From Acholoe squamosa (taxonomy: Eukaryota; Annelida; Polychaeta; Phyllodocida; Polynoidae), in NCBI GenBank assembly GCA_949317995.1, contig OX439043.1:59041339-59105338 (forward strand): a DNA stretch of 64,000 bases, read 5' to 3'. The position numbers and the translations under genes are program-made. The notes beneath the pieces were generated by a model. That model was not told where the DNA came from and made no database searches. It saw nothing but the letters and a program-made list of their open reading frames with translations. Positions 42,718 to 53,170 of this stretch are shown here, in pieces (positions within the stretch are counted from its first letter, which is position 1; every line of letters starts with the position of its first letter).

Positions 42718-42903
42718 TTGCTAGGGTAACTCACTGCTGACTCGATTTTCACAATAAATCAGGATTGTTAGGTCAAGTACAGGATATTCATAATGTAGTC
42801 AATGGGGAAAAGTCAAGTGGGGGGCATATGCTATCTGCAAGAAGTTAACCCAGGGTGGTCGAATTAAGGTACCAACATGCCTAGTGGTCGAGTCAGGGGG
42901 TGA
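42718..42903. mobile_element. Tc1/mariner-like MITE M1, copy 1
   Basis: GGGTAACTCACTGCTGACTC at the left and its inverted partner GAGTCAGGGGGTGAGTTACC at the right, each bordered by TA (GC-TA-GGGTAAC ... GTTACCC-TA-CAA), giving a TA target duplication. The inner GGTACCAACATGCCTAGTGG phrase is shared with 49497-49745. Non-coding. Confidence 0.75.
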
Positions 42904-42905
42904 GT

Positions 42906-43993
42906 TACCCTACAAATCTACATTAACTATTTACTGCTTTATCTGTGAAAGAACTCACATGTTGAGTCAAACCAAGGATCGATACATAGAGGTTATGCTG
43001 GTGCCCTGCAGGTATTGTGGGCATATACCCGCAGGGCATGTCTGATGGCTTTTTCACCAGGTCCTGGGGATGGCTTCATTTGAACTCCACTAGTTTTCCA
43101 ATCCCAGGCAATATATCTAAACACCTGTATAGGAGAGGCATGTGTACCTTTGGGGTGAAAGGGTGCCCCCTTGTGAGTAAGTGTGACAACAGGGGATGAT
43201 TGACAGGCAACTTCTTAGACATAGCCTGTCCTCAATATCCAGCCGGTATCCAGCCAACATAGAGGTACATCCCTGGTCAAACCACTTATCAGAAATGGTC
43301 TGACTGACGGACGGAGACTGACCGTACCCCCCCCCCCCTCGTACCCCAAGAGGGGGTGCACTCTTGCCCCAACATTTGGATATTATGTGTGAACGAGGTT
43401 TCAGGGGAAAGGGGCCCTTCTGGGGCACAAGGCACCGGCCTCCGAGGAACCTTCATTAGGGGTAAATCGTAGGCAATTTTGAGGGAAAAGGTCTGACCTG
43501 GATTGTGTTTCAATAGTTTCTACAACAGGATGGCCTCAAATCGTAGTGGGAGGCATAGGAAATGACTACATAGCATAGACTACATAGTGAGCTACAGTAC
43601 AGGCCTCAAATTAGCAGCTGCTATCTATTCAACTACTGACTCAATACCCACCACTATGAAGTCATAGCACCCAGTCGTAGGAGTCACAAACGGCTAAATA
43701 CTGACCAGTCATACCTCCTTCATGGTCTGGTATTCACTCCTGTGTTCAAATGAGCATAGGGATTCATGATGCAAGATAAAATCCTAGACACACTAGATGC
43801 ATTACCTATTTTTCAAATATGGGCCCTATTAAGTACAGATACCTATGTTTGAAATATCTTCTGATGTAGCTCAATACAATGGGTAGGGCGTAGAGCCCTG
43901 CAGTAGTACATTATAGGCCTACCTGAGCGGTAGGGGAGTGTGGGGCATGGCCTATGATTGTAAATCCATGCCTTTTTATGAGTAAACCTGATG

Positions 43994-43994
<1 letters not shown>
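42906..43994. other. No gene seen
   Basis: Includes a GCCCTGCAGGTATTGTGGGC / ATACCCGCAGGGC imperfect inverted pair at about 43000-43040 and a C-run at 43327-43337. Nothing else supported. Confidence 0.4.

Positions 43995-44057
<63 letters not shown>
43995..44057. repeat. (TA)n microsatellite
   Basis: About 31 TA units directly left of the 370-bp tandem repeat. The following GGGTCATTCCAAGAT is mirrored inverted at 45445-45460 (ATCTTGGAATGAGCC), so the tandem repeat block and what follows are bracketed by an inverted TA-plus-flank pair. Confidence 0.9.
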
Positions 44058-44059
<2 letters not shown>

Positions 44060-44065
44060 GTCATT

Positions 44066-44930
44066 CCAAGATTTTCTTTTTATTGGTATATGATATTGTA
44101 TAATGAGCTGTGGCAATTCTCGTAAAGGTTGATGAAACGTGAAGTGTGAGTGAAGCATGTAGGGCTTTTGGATGGTTAAAGGTAAAGTGTTATGAGGTCA
44201 ACCTATTATCTTGTATGGTGTTTCTATCATTTTTATTTCACTATAGACATGTTGAGTTATTGTAAATGAGTATTTTTTTGTATGTTAAACTATATTTCTG
44301 TACCACATGGCATGTACACATTGAAGAAGTGTAGAAATTTTGAATTTTTCTTTTTCAAAGTATTAGTAGTCAAGATGGGCCCAATGTGTATATAAATGAC
44401 TCTAGACAGGTAGTATAACCTCTTAATTCATTGTTTATGCAACCCCATTGGTACATGATCATGTATAGCTGAGCTGTGGCCCTTCTCGTAAAGGTTGATG
44501 AAACATGAAGCATGAGTGAATCGCATAGGTTTCCAAGGGTTTAGGGATGGTCAAAGTTCCATTAGGTCAACCTATCATCTTGTATGGTGTTTGTATCATT
44601 TCTATTCCACAAAAGAACTGTCTGAGTTATCAAAAAAGAGTATTTGGTGTATGTTAAAATATATTTCTGTACCACATGGTATGTGCACGTTGCGAGAAGT
44701 GTAGAAATTTTGTGACTTTTTTTTCAAAGTCACAGTAATGAGTCAAGTTGGGTCTTATGCGTGTATGAATGACTCTAGATAGATAGTACAACCTCTTTTC
44801 TCATTGTTTATGCAATCCCATTGGTATATGATGATGTTTAGCTGAGCTGTGGCCTTTCTTGTAAAGATTGATGAAACGTGAAGCGTGAGTGAATTTCATG
44901 AAGCGTGAGTGAATTATATATTAGTCTCAA
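44066..44930 (+). repeat. Tandem repeat, ~370-bp unit, about 2.3 copies
   Basis: The phrase GAGCTGTGGC..TTCT(C/T)GTAAAG begins at 44105, 44471 and 44844 (spacings 366 and 373). Shared internal marks include AACCTAT.ATCTTGTATGGTG, TTTCTGTACCACATGG and GACTCTAGA.AG.TAGTA. The copies differ at perhaps 10-15 percent of sites. Non-coding, satellite-like. Confidence 0.85.
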
Positions 44931-45106
44931 AGTAGGTGCTGAAGACATAGTACTGATGTTGTATAGGAGGCAAACTGCCATTGTTATATAAGGTACACAC
45001 ACTGGAGACAATGGGCAGTTAATATAATAATTATATAAGTGTTTTGTTAATGAGCTAGGATAAAGTTAGTAATTGGGAGAAATAATTCCTAATTTTTCAG
45101 CATTTC

Positions 45107-45380
45107 CAATATTCCACTCCCTGCTGCGCGGGTCATGGAATATTGAACCATAGACCCAAACTGGCGCCAGCTCGACCACTAGTGTGAGTCGTCTCTGGCA
45201 CCTAGCGTTTGTGGTTAAAAGAAGTTTTTTCCGCTGGTTGCTGTAGTGCTTATTTGTAGGCAGGTACCTCGCATAGTAATCTTCCCCAGAAAATGGGGAC
45301 CATCATCCCCATACACGAGAGAGGTATTCCCTAGAATCCCGACCGGGCGAGACTGCCATAGACCCATGCGTGCTGTCTCA
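45107..45380. repeat. Foldback family 1, copy c, split by an insertion
   Basis: CAATATTCCACTCCCTGCTG..TCATGGAATATTGAACC is the palindrome centre. The right arm breaks off at 45158 and resumes at 45356-45380 (ACCCATGCGTGCTGTCTCAT...TTGATTAA). The left arm is truncated. Confidence 0.7.
45159..45355. mobile_element. 197-bp insertion flanked by an 11-bp duplication
   Basis: CCATAGACCCA occurs at 45148-45158 and again at 45356-45366, exactly where the intact palindrome copies are continuous. The intervening 197 bp (starting AACTGGCGCCAGCTCGACC) has no clear terminal inverted repeat and no homologue in the window. Confidence 0.6.
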
Positions 45381-45457
45381 TAACATTGATTAAACACTAC
45401 ATACTGAGTTTGTTAATTCCAGTATCAGCCCCCCATGTCCTAGATATCTTGGAATGA

Positions 45458-45460
<3 letters not shown>

Positions 45461-45530
<70 letters not shown>

Positions 45531-45543
45531 ATATATATATATA
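45461..45543. repeat. (TA)n with (TG)n interruption
   Basis: Around 27 TA units, a GTGTGTGTGTGTG patch at 45516-45530, then TA again, ending in the TA that precedes the Tigger-like element. Confidence 0.9.
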
Positions 45544-46347
45544 CAGTGAAACTTGTTTATAACAAACTCCCTTATAACGAAATTTGGTTATAACAAACAA
45601 AAATGCCTAATCACAAACGGTTCCTATACAATTCTACAGTAAGAAAACTTGGTTAGAACGAAGTGCTTTTGACATAAACTTGTTTATAACGAAATTATTT
45701 CTTTTTGGAAAGAAGTCCTGATACACAGCCTCACATCCCTTTTGATGTTCCCCACCCCTCCTGCCGCCCATAGGACAAGCTAGGCGGCCAAAGAAGTCCT
45801 GATACACAGCCTCACACCCCTTTTGATGATCCCCACCCCTCCTGCCGCCCATAGGGCCAGCTAGACGGCCAAAGAAGTCCTGATACACAGCCTCACACCC
45901 CTTTTGATGTTCACCACCCCTCCTGCCGCCCATAGGGCCAGCTAGACGGCCAAAGAAGTCCTGATACACAGCCTCACACCCCTTTTGATGATCCCCACCC
46001 CTCCTGCCGCCAATAGGACAAGCTAGGCGGCCAAAGAAGTCCTGATACACAACCTCACACCCCTTTTGATGTTCCCCACCCCTCCTGCTGCCCATAGGAC
46101 CAGCTAGGCGGCCAAAGAAGTCCTGATACAAAGTCATGGCCTCACACCCCTTTTGATGTTCCCCACCCTGGTGACCAGCCCTGGTGTCCCTCAGATGCCC
46201 CCCCCCCCCAACCCCTACACAGAGGGTCAGAGAGGGGGTAGTGGAGTCCTCTCATAGGCCATGCCATCCTTCACTTGTTTATAACGAAATTTGGATACAA
46301 CGAATTTTTTAGGCCTGTAACAAGGAGTTCGTTGTAACCAAGTTTTA

Positions 46348-46350
<3 letters not shown>
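45544..46350. mobile_element. Pogo/Tigger-like non-autonomous element carrying a minisatellite
   Basis: Left end CAGTGAAACTTGTTTATAAC and, read inverted from 46350, CAGTAAAACTTGGTTACAAC. The terminal repeats extend ~60 bp with CGAAATTTGG and CGAA phrases, and each end is bordered by TA. CAGT-start repeats with TA duplication fit pogo/Tigger elements of the Tc1/mariner superfamily. The interior is mostly an 81-bp minisatellite; there is no transposase. Confidence 0.75.
45634..46137 (-). other. 81-bp minisatellite with an uninterrupted repeat-coding frame
   Basis: Units start at 45709, 45790, 45871, 45952, 46033 and 46114 (all 81 bp apart). Because 81 is divisible by three, one minus frame stays open throughout and encodes a 27-residue repeat with the core YQDFFGRLAGPMGGRRGG. 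Substitutions between units include G/C, E/D and A/V changes. No start context or neighbouring exon supports translation, so I do not call it a gene. Confidence 0.85.

Positions 46351-46408
<58 letters not shown>
46351..46408. repeat. (TA)n microsatellite
   Basis: About 29 TA units directly right of the Tigger-like element; together with 45461-45543 it suggests insertion within one longer TA tract. Confidence 0.9.
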
Positions 46409-46410
<2 letters not shown>

Positions 46411-47574
46411 AAGGTCCCTCAACCTCTATGAGTGGCCCTGGGTCAAGACCTTTTGGACAAGTAGTCTATATAGAGAGTATTTATATGATTACAATGCAAA
46501 GAGCACAGATTGGGTACATTTGAGCAAAGGAGTTTAGGGGCAGCAGTTAAGACTACCCACTAATTATTCACATAGAGGGCTGTCATACAATCACCCCTTA
46601 TTGAGTCACTGCTCTGGTGGCTATTTAGCCAGCAAGCAGTACGATCACCCCGTAATGTAGCCAGGTATTTTGTCACTATGGCCATAGTCATAAGATCACC
46701 TGGTAAGATTTGGCCCATCTCAAGTCGTAGCTGGCTGAACCTGTCGTAGAATCTATTGAAACAAGCTCCAGAACACAGTTATTCTCATTTTATCTGAATG
46801 TGAATTTCTAGGGATAGAGGGTGTTCAACCTTAACTTATACCCCCCCCCCCCACCCACCCCTCAAATGAACCCTAAGCTTGTGTATCAATTCCGGCATAT
46901 AAAACGTTAGTGCTACATCTTAATGCAATGGGTATGCTACATAATGCAGGATATTGAGGGAGGAACTGTTATGAAGGGCTACATGCATAAGGTAGATATA
47001 CAACAAAGGACAAAGAACGATGTCATAATCGGTTGATCAAGCAACCTTCACTATCCCGGGTTCCCTATTCTTATGTGCACCTATTTAGCCAATGACTATA
47101 ATCAGCCTGTCTGTAATATAGTGATATAGGCAGAGTCAAACGACTGTGGGATACAGCGGAACATGCACATGTATATACGCTGCATTATACAGTGCTTATC
47201 ATTTAGGGAGTATTCATTATTTATCAGCTGGGTGGGGGGGATGAGGGGGGATCAGGCGTGAGATCAGGTTATGTCTATGCAGGTAGCCTCTGTAAGTGTC
47301 TGTTGAGCCACTAGACACTCAATAGGGATTTGGGGAGTGAACCCTTGGCTCGATAGTCCACTCTGTCGCCAAAATTACATAGGAAATATATGGCTCAATC
47401 GTGCGACAGAGGCCTATTGGACTTTGGCTGGTCGTTCTTCAAAGTATGCTGAATGATCGAGGCTCACACCAAATTAGAGTTGTGCACATTGCAATAGATT
47501 TGATAACAGTGGTTTTATATGTTCCCAAATCCCTGACTGCCATTGTGCACTCCTAGCCTGGCACAAGGTTTTTA
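46409..47574. other. No gene seen
   Basis: A C-run near 46842-46851 and a G-rich patch near 47231-47250. No repeats or ORFs supported. Confidence 0.4.
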
Positions 47575-48180
47575 CGTAGATAGGCCGAAATACCTGCCTG
47601 CTTACAGGCAGGATCCAAAGGTGTCTGTTTGTAGTCTATCTACTCTGCCAGATTAGCAGAGTGCCCAGTTCTCACAGAAGTACTTACTGTCAGGTCCAAT
47701 GCTTCCATCAACACTTCCCTCAATGTATATCCAAAGATCCACAATACACAAAGCACTTGAAATACTTGTGATAATTAATAATCCAGGTGGTTTTCAAATC
47801 TCCCTCACTTACTCCAAAACATTGTCGGCCATCTTGAAGCCAGGTGTAGCCACCTAGTGCCAAAGAGACTACACTGTTCTTGGTTAGTTAGTCCTATGTT
47901 TCAAAAGGAGGCTAACACCAGATAGCATCCCCAGCATGTTGACAATTGAGGTAGTGATATCTAAGCTCAAGATAAACATGTCAGATTTATTGGATATATC
48001 TCATGCTTCAGTCATTATAAGCTGAGGTACATGACAACTACATGTTTGTGAATAGGAGGGACAATTTCCAGGAACTGACAGTGAGTACTTAGTTCAGAGT
48101 AGCCATGTGTTTGTGCCACTATAGACTTGTATGTACATCTTGGATCCAGGCAGGTATTTCGGCCTATACGTAGAGTGCCT
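47575..48180. repeat. Inverted pair (possible foldback element)
   Basis: TACGTAGATAGGCCGAAATA with CCTGCCTG and GGATCCAAAGGTG at about 47573-47624 is the reverse complement of CATCTTGGATCCAGGCAGG and TATTTCGGCCTATACGTAGA at 48136-48174. Arms of ~40 bp enclose ~510 bp. No coding. Confidence 0.55.
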
Positions 48181-48184
48181 CTAT

Positions 48185-48290
48185 TTCTGGAATACAGTAG
48201 TAGCTGCTGTAGGTACAAAACCAACACCTGAATTGGATCCTGCTGTATCCATGACAGCGGTCTGAATAGCCAATTTACAATTGCGTTCCA
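48185..48290 (+). repeat. Dispersed repeat R-F, copy 1
   Basis: ATTTCTGGAATACAGTAGTA with GCTGCTGTAGGTAC and, later, AATAGCCAATTTACAATTGC aligns with 53055-53170 (ATTCTGAAATACAGCTGTAC, CTGCTGTAGGTAT, ATAGCCCATTTATAGTTGC). Confidence 0.55.
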
Positions 48291-48642
48291 AGCAGTTTCT
48301 GTAAGTGATGATTAGGGATGAAGAGTGTCATCAGACAAATGACCTAACAAATGACCTAATCATGTCATATTTTGGAAAGTTAAGAGGAAAGGCATTGACA
48401 TGGGATGGAATTGAAAATGCAGGCTGTTTTACTAAGTCCACTCCATGTTTTATCATTAAGTGATCTTATTCTCAATTAAGCCAATATCCCGACGATACTC
48501 AATCAACTTTGCATGGTAAATTACATTATCCTCATAAAATATTATTTCCTCCTTTGGTGATGCATTCTCATATAGGACCTAGGATCAAGGCAGGTTTGTG
48601 TGTAGGCCTATGGAGTCATTCATTTTAGGTTGATTCAGTGAG

Positions 48643-48800
48643 TGAGTGAGTAATAGATGTTTAACGCCATTTCGACAGCTAAGGTCATATTCATGGCGAG
48701 AACGACATTACACAATTTCACAAAGGAATGTGTCGGTGCCTGCGCATATGTGCACCACACACATCTGAGGGGATAGGAAAGAGGAGATATAGACCCTTTT
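48643..48800 (+). repeat. Dispersed repeat R-B (SINE-like), copy 2
   Basis: AGTGAGTGAGTAATAGATGT with TTAACGCCATTTCGACAGCT and AAGGTCATATTCATGGCGAG matches the inverted fragment at 5838-5895. The following ~95 bp (to about 48800) may be the body of the same element but has no second copy here. Confidence 0.6.
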
Positions 48801-49496
48801 AAGTGGGCTAGGGAAGCCCAGGTTGATTCAGAGTCACCCATCATAAGTGGCCACAGTTGTCATAACGAACCAATGCAGTGCTAGCAAGTGTGGGGCTACT
48901 CGTGTCGGGTCATCAGCATAGATTCGCTATGACAGCATGCATGCGTCATGGTGACAAATGGGTGAAGTATTAAGGCCAAAAAATGAATTGTTTGTTTCAG
49001 GTTACCCGACCCTCCCCAGCAATACAGGGCGAATTCTACATTAATTCTCTTTATTTTTGTTGATTATATACAATTTTCGGTGTGTTTTGTCCAAATTCAC
49101 TTCTTGTGAGTCACCACAACCCTTCGCGAGTCACACCAACTCACCATGAGTAATTAACTGTAGCAGCTAAAAGAAGTGGTGAATTGAAAAAAATCTAACC
49201 GACCCTACCTAGTTTGTTTTTTTCTGTGTGTTACATGAAACACAGGCTTTCTTTTGGCCTAACGCATGATGTCGTATACGGAGAGGGTTGAGTAATTTCT
49301 CCAAGCGTCCATGGATCGGTTTTTATCGGCCCTCTGACCTTCTCCTTCCTCCTTTGATTGACTGCATGATCGCCACCCCCACACACACCCACCCCCTACC
49401 CCTGTCCCCATTTATCCCCTGAGAAGTCACCAAAACTGCTTTCTTTCCCGAGAGATCCGCCTTTATAATTCCGCTCTCTTCCCGGAATAGTTACCA
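48801..49496. other. No gene seen
   Basis: A GAGTCACACCAACTCACCA / GTGAGTCACCACAACCC near-repeat at about 49106-49145 and a CA/CC-rich patch at 49376-49400. No ORFs supported. Confidence 0.4.
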
Positions 49497-49497
49497 C

Positions 49498-49743
49498 TTA
49501 GGGTAAGTCGCCCCTGACTCGACCACTGGGCATGTTGGAACCTTGTGTCGACCACCCAACACTAACTTCTTTCAGGTTACATAGAATTACTAATTGATTG
49601 TTCCTCTTTAACTGCAATATGCAAACCTTGCCCATGTCCAAAGGAGTAGTCATAAATTGTAAAAAAAACAACTATGACAGATAGGTTATCGACTTAAGGT
49701 ACACCAACATGCCTAGTGGTCGAGTCAGGGGCGATTTACCCTA
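49498..49743. mobile_element. Tc1/mariner-like MITE M1, copy 2
   Basis: TA-GGGTAAGTCGCCCCTGACTC at the left and GAGTCAGGGGCGATTTACCC-TA at the right, with the shared inner phrase ACCAACATGCCTAGTGGTCG and its inverted, diverged partner CGACCACTGGGCATGTTGG. Arms ~45 bp, total ~246 bp, larger than copy 1. Confidence 0.75.
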
Positions 49744-49745
49744 GA

Positions 49746-50730
49746 TAGGTCACCATGCACCACCCCTAATTTGCTTGGTCACAGCCTTGAGAAAATCCTC
49801 ATTGCTTTTCACGTTTCCACAATTTCCAGAGATGTTGATTCAGATATTCATAATAAAATGATTTGGAAAATGAGGACCAATGGGGGTAGATATTTACGGG
49901 AAATATTGTGAATATCATTGTTTTTGACATACTTTTTGAAAACAGAATCTCTACATTTTACTTTCGGTCTCATTTGACCCAATTCCCATCATAAACAGGA
50001 TTAGATTCTGTGGTCTTTTTTTCTCCTTCAGCCAAATGCGACGGAAATTAATTTTTCATTTTGAGTGCTTTACCATGGTTGAAAGGCAGATGTGGCAAAA
50101 CTATCTTCATCAGTTTTTAGCCGGGCATTCAGCTCAATGTACCTTGGTTGTCTTGATGCCGGATGCAGTGCCGGTGAGTGGACGCTGGGGTCTGTTACTC
50201 AAACCTTCATTATCCACACAAAATGAATTCATTAACTCTGTATTGGTCGTGCTTGGTCCTCTCAGGTATACCATTATCCTACACCCTGAATGTTAAACAA
50301 GATGAGATCACAAATAAAATCAAGAATGGGATGGGATCATGAATGGGACCAAGAATCAATAATCTGACTACTCTTGATCTTATCAGCCCTATAAGATCAA
50401 CTAAAAGCACTACTCTTGGTCTTATCATCCCTATCACATGTGAGTACCGTAATACCCGCACCTTATATGTGGGGATACACATATATGGTATGCCTTATGG
50501 AAGCAGGAAAGGTACGAGTAGGGTTTTCTATAATCTCTCTCCATACTGCCCAATTCCCATACAACGGTAAAGGGTATTGGGGATCGAAGCTCTAAGACCG
50601 CCATAGTTCTTTGAATATTGAAGATGCATTGAATAGAGCAAAAGGTTTGTCATTTGTTTTCTATCATGTCCACTTATGTCTATGTGGGGTGCGCCTTATA
50701 TGCGGGAAATTACAGTTCAACTCTTGCTCT
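49746..50730. other. No gene seen
   Basis: A plus-strand frame at 50036-50296 begins just after an acceptor-like CTCCTTCAG but has no recognisable domain. GATCTTATCA and CTTGGTCTTATC phrases recur at 50375-50430 with CCAAGAATC and GGGACCAAG inverted partners at 50330-50360. Confidence 0.35.
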
Positions 50731-50997
50731 TATAGGGAGTGATCATTTTCTAACAACAGGGGGGGGGTTAGTGGGTTTTTGCGCCGGCGTGTGAAAAAAA
50801 AATAACCCCCGGTCTCGAGGGTCAAATCCCCCCCCCCCACCATAGGCAGTGAAAATCGTGCACGAACGCACCCTTTTACCCTATAGTAATGAGCAGGCTT
50901 TTTCACTGAACGCCCCGGTCAAGGGGTCAAAAAGATTCTGACCCCCTCACACCCACCAGCCCACCCCCTCCCGTTCTTAAAAAAATAATCACTACCT
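50731..50997 (+). repeat. Dispersed repeat R-D, copy 2 (MITE-like)
   Basis: Left end TAGGGAGTGATCATTTTCTA and inverted right end (from 50997) TTAGGTAGTGATTATTTTTT suggest ~18-bp terminal repeats. The interior shares the G-run, C-run, CACGAACGCACCCTTTTA and AAAGATTCTGACCCCCT phrases with 24124-24240 and 24657-24712. Confidence 0.6.
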
Positions 50998-51668
50998 AAG
51001 AGCAAACCAAATCTCCCAAGATAACAGGACAGATGGTGCAGGTTGTGTATTTGACTAACAGACCCCAGTGCACATGTCAACCCTGTGATGCCTGCTGTCC
51101 ATGAAGGGTTAAAATTAGCTGTCCCAACCACTGTTGACTCTCACATTGAGCTGCTCCCGCCTCATCAGAAGCTCTGGGTGGAAGGCGTGGGCGGCATGCC
51201 TTCTGGCGTCAGATCATGTCATCAAAAGGTTCCAGTAACCCGCCTTTTACATGGGGATATCCTTCATCACTTAACAACCCCAATCATGATGTAAAAGATG
51301 CACGATGGTATGTGTATTACACTGGCTGTCCCCAGTAGACTAGCTTGCCCTATTCCCGGACTCTGTTTCTAAAGCATGCAGAAAAACATAGATGGTGGCT
51401 TTGTGTATGGTTGAATATAAAAGTTGTTGTAACCCTCATGAATGCTATCTCCGTTGATGTTTCGTATCAATAAGATATTCATCCACAGAGACGATTATAT
51501 TCATAGACCTCGGACAGTGGTGGCTTCAGTTCTGAAGTGCAGAATGGAAACAGGGTATAGTTGTAGTGTGTCGGTCTATGGTACTACGGTGTTGCTACCT
51601 AGAAATGCGACCTGACTCATAAACAACCCCCTAAGTTTCTTCATATTCATTACCGCCTTACATGCGCC
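50998..51668. other. No gene seen
   Basis: A plus-strand frame at 51085-51294 (68 residues) has no recognisable motif or splice context. Nothing else noted. Confidence 0.35.
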
Positions 51669-51790
51669 TTACTTGCTAAAGTACCATTATAATCGCAGTT
51701 ATACTCTGGGTAATGTGGGGATTTTTCTATACTACTTACGATTTGTTTAGTAAGTAGTATAGGAAAATTGCAAATTCACGTGGGGCATAA
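51669..51790. repeat. Repeat R-G, copy 1, with 16-bp hairpin
   Basis: TACCATTATAATCGCAGTTA..CTGGGTAA.GTGG leads into CTATACTACTTAC - loop GATTTGTTTA - GTAAGTAGTATAG. The same block recurs about 380 bp downstream. Confidence 0.75.
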
Positions 51791-52050
51791 AGTGCGGCTT
51801 ATACACAGGGAATTTAGTTACCCTAGTATTCATTATGGGGCCCTGGAGTCCAAAACCTCTGTTTTCTTATGTTACACTCTTATCTATCGCCCAGAGCAGT
51901 GCATCAAAGTCCAAATACACAACTTTATGGATTTTGGAAATCCATTGAATGCAACAAAAGTTGTGCAATTATAGGGGATATTTGTTGCAGGGGATAGATC
52001 CACAAACTCTAGGTGCGTCTTAAACGCAGTGCGGCCTTATATTCGGTTCT

Positions 52051-52165
52051 TACTAAGCTACCATTGTAATTACAGTTATACCCTGGGTAAGGTGGCAATT
52101 CTTTTATACTACTTACATTTTGTTTAGTAAGTAGTATAGGAGAATTGTAACCTCACCCTGGGTAT
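52051..52165. repeat. Repeat R-G, copy 2, with matching hairpin
   Basis: TACCATTGTAATTACAGTTA..CTGGGTAAGGTGG, then TATACTACTTAC - loop ATTTTGTTTA - GTAAGTAGTATA. The arms extend to CAATTCT/AGAATTG here. The loop sequence is conserved between copies. Confidence 0.75.
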
Positions 52166-52315
52166 AGCTTTCTGTTGTATTACTGGGGCTTGATTTGGAA
52201 CAGTTTTTTACTGTTTTTTAATTGTAATACCATGTCGTTTAGCTACGTTCTCCATGTATGAAGTGTAGGTGAGGGTCCTCGCATACAAGACATGTCTTTT
52301 ATTAGGTAAACGCGG

Positions 52316-52480
52316 GACTGGAGCTGGTTTTGGCCACATGCACTGATAAAAACTGATAGGATATGGGACCAGCATTTCCCTGGAAGTGAGTGTTACCCAG
52401 GGACAAGGTAGACATCATAGTATTTCTTATCAGTGGATTTAACCTCAACCAGCGAAATTCAAAATGATGGACCCAGTGAG
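52316..52480 (+). repeat. Dispersed repeat R-C, copy 2
   Basis: Matches 14627-14812 (GGGACCAGCATTTCCCTGGA, ACCCAGGGACAAGGTA, CTCAACCAGCGAAATTCAAA). Confidence 0.75.
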
Positions 52481-53040
52481 GATGAGAATCCTAACTGCTG
52501 AAACTTTCCTCCATAAATCGCCACATGGAATTTGGCCAGATCTGGTATTTAAATGTACTGGTATTATTGGAGAAGGTTTTACCCAAAAGTCCTGTGGTGA
52601 GATTCGGCCATAACCAGTTGAAAGCACTGTGACTTAAACTGATGTGGTGAGTAGTCATTGAACTCATTATGTTTCTGTTCGAAAGTATTTTCTACTTGTA
52701 ATTGACAGTAAGTAACATTAAATCAAGCCCAGGACTCGAAAAAAAAAGATGATACTTACAAGGCATATATCTCTTTTAAGTACCATAAGATGTTTCTACG
52801 ATGTTAGACTGGGCAATACTGCAAAAGGGAATCCCTTACACCTAAGACAACTTAATTTGAATAATTTCTGATTCATTGACTTTTCATTACCTTTGTTGAT
52901 TACATCCATGACAGATACCATAAGGTCAAACAGTTTATCTTTTATCACACAAAGTAGCTTGTCTAGATTTAGACTAATTTTCTTGATAAAGATGATTATA
53001 CAGATGTACTGTCTGCCCACCACGTGGATATACAGTAGAG
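52481..53040. other. No gene seen
   Basis: AT-rich, no supported feature. Confidence 0.35.
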
Positions 53041-53049
53041 TCGTTATTA

Positions 53050-53170
53050 TTCTGAAATACAGCTGTACCTGCTGTAGGTATGAACCTACATACTAGAGCC
53101 GCTTTCTACTCTAGGTACAGGTGGTTCTACTGTCTACTTATAGGGGTATTTATAGCCCATTTATAGTTGC
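53050..53170 (+). repeat. Dispersed repeat R-F, copy 2
   Basis: Diverged match to 48185-48290. It also contains GTAGGTATGAACCTAC, a small perfect palindrome. Confidence 0.5.

Noticed and set aside
50036..50296. Host exon candidate after CTCCTTCAG
   Set aside because: An acceptor-like site alone is weak; the 86-residue frame has no recognisable motif and no donor at its end.
51085..51294. 69-residue plus ORF
   Set aside because: Unrecognised and without gene context.
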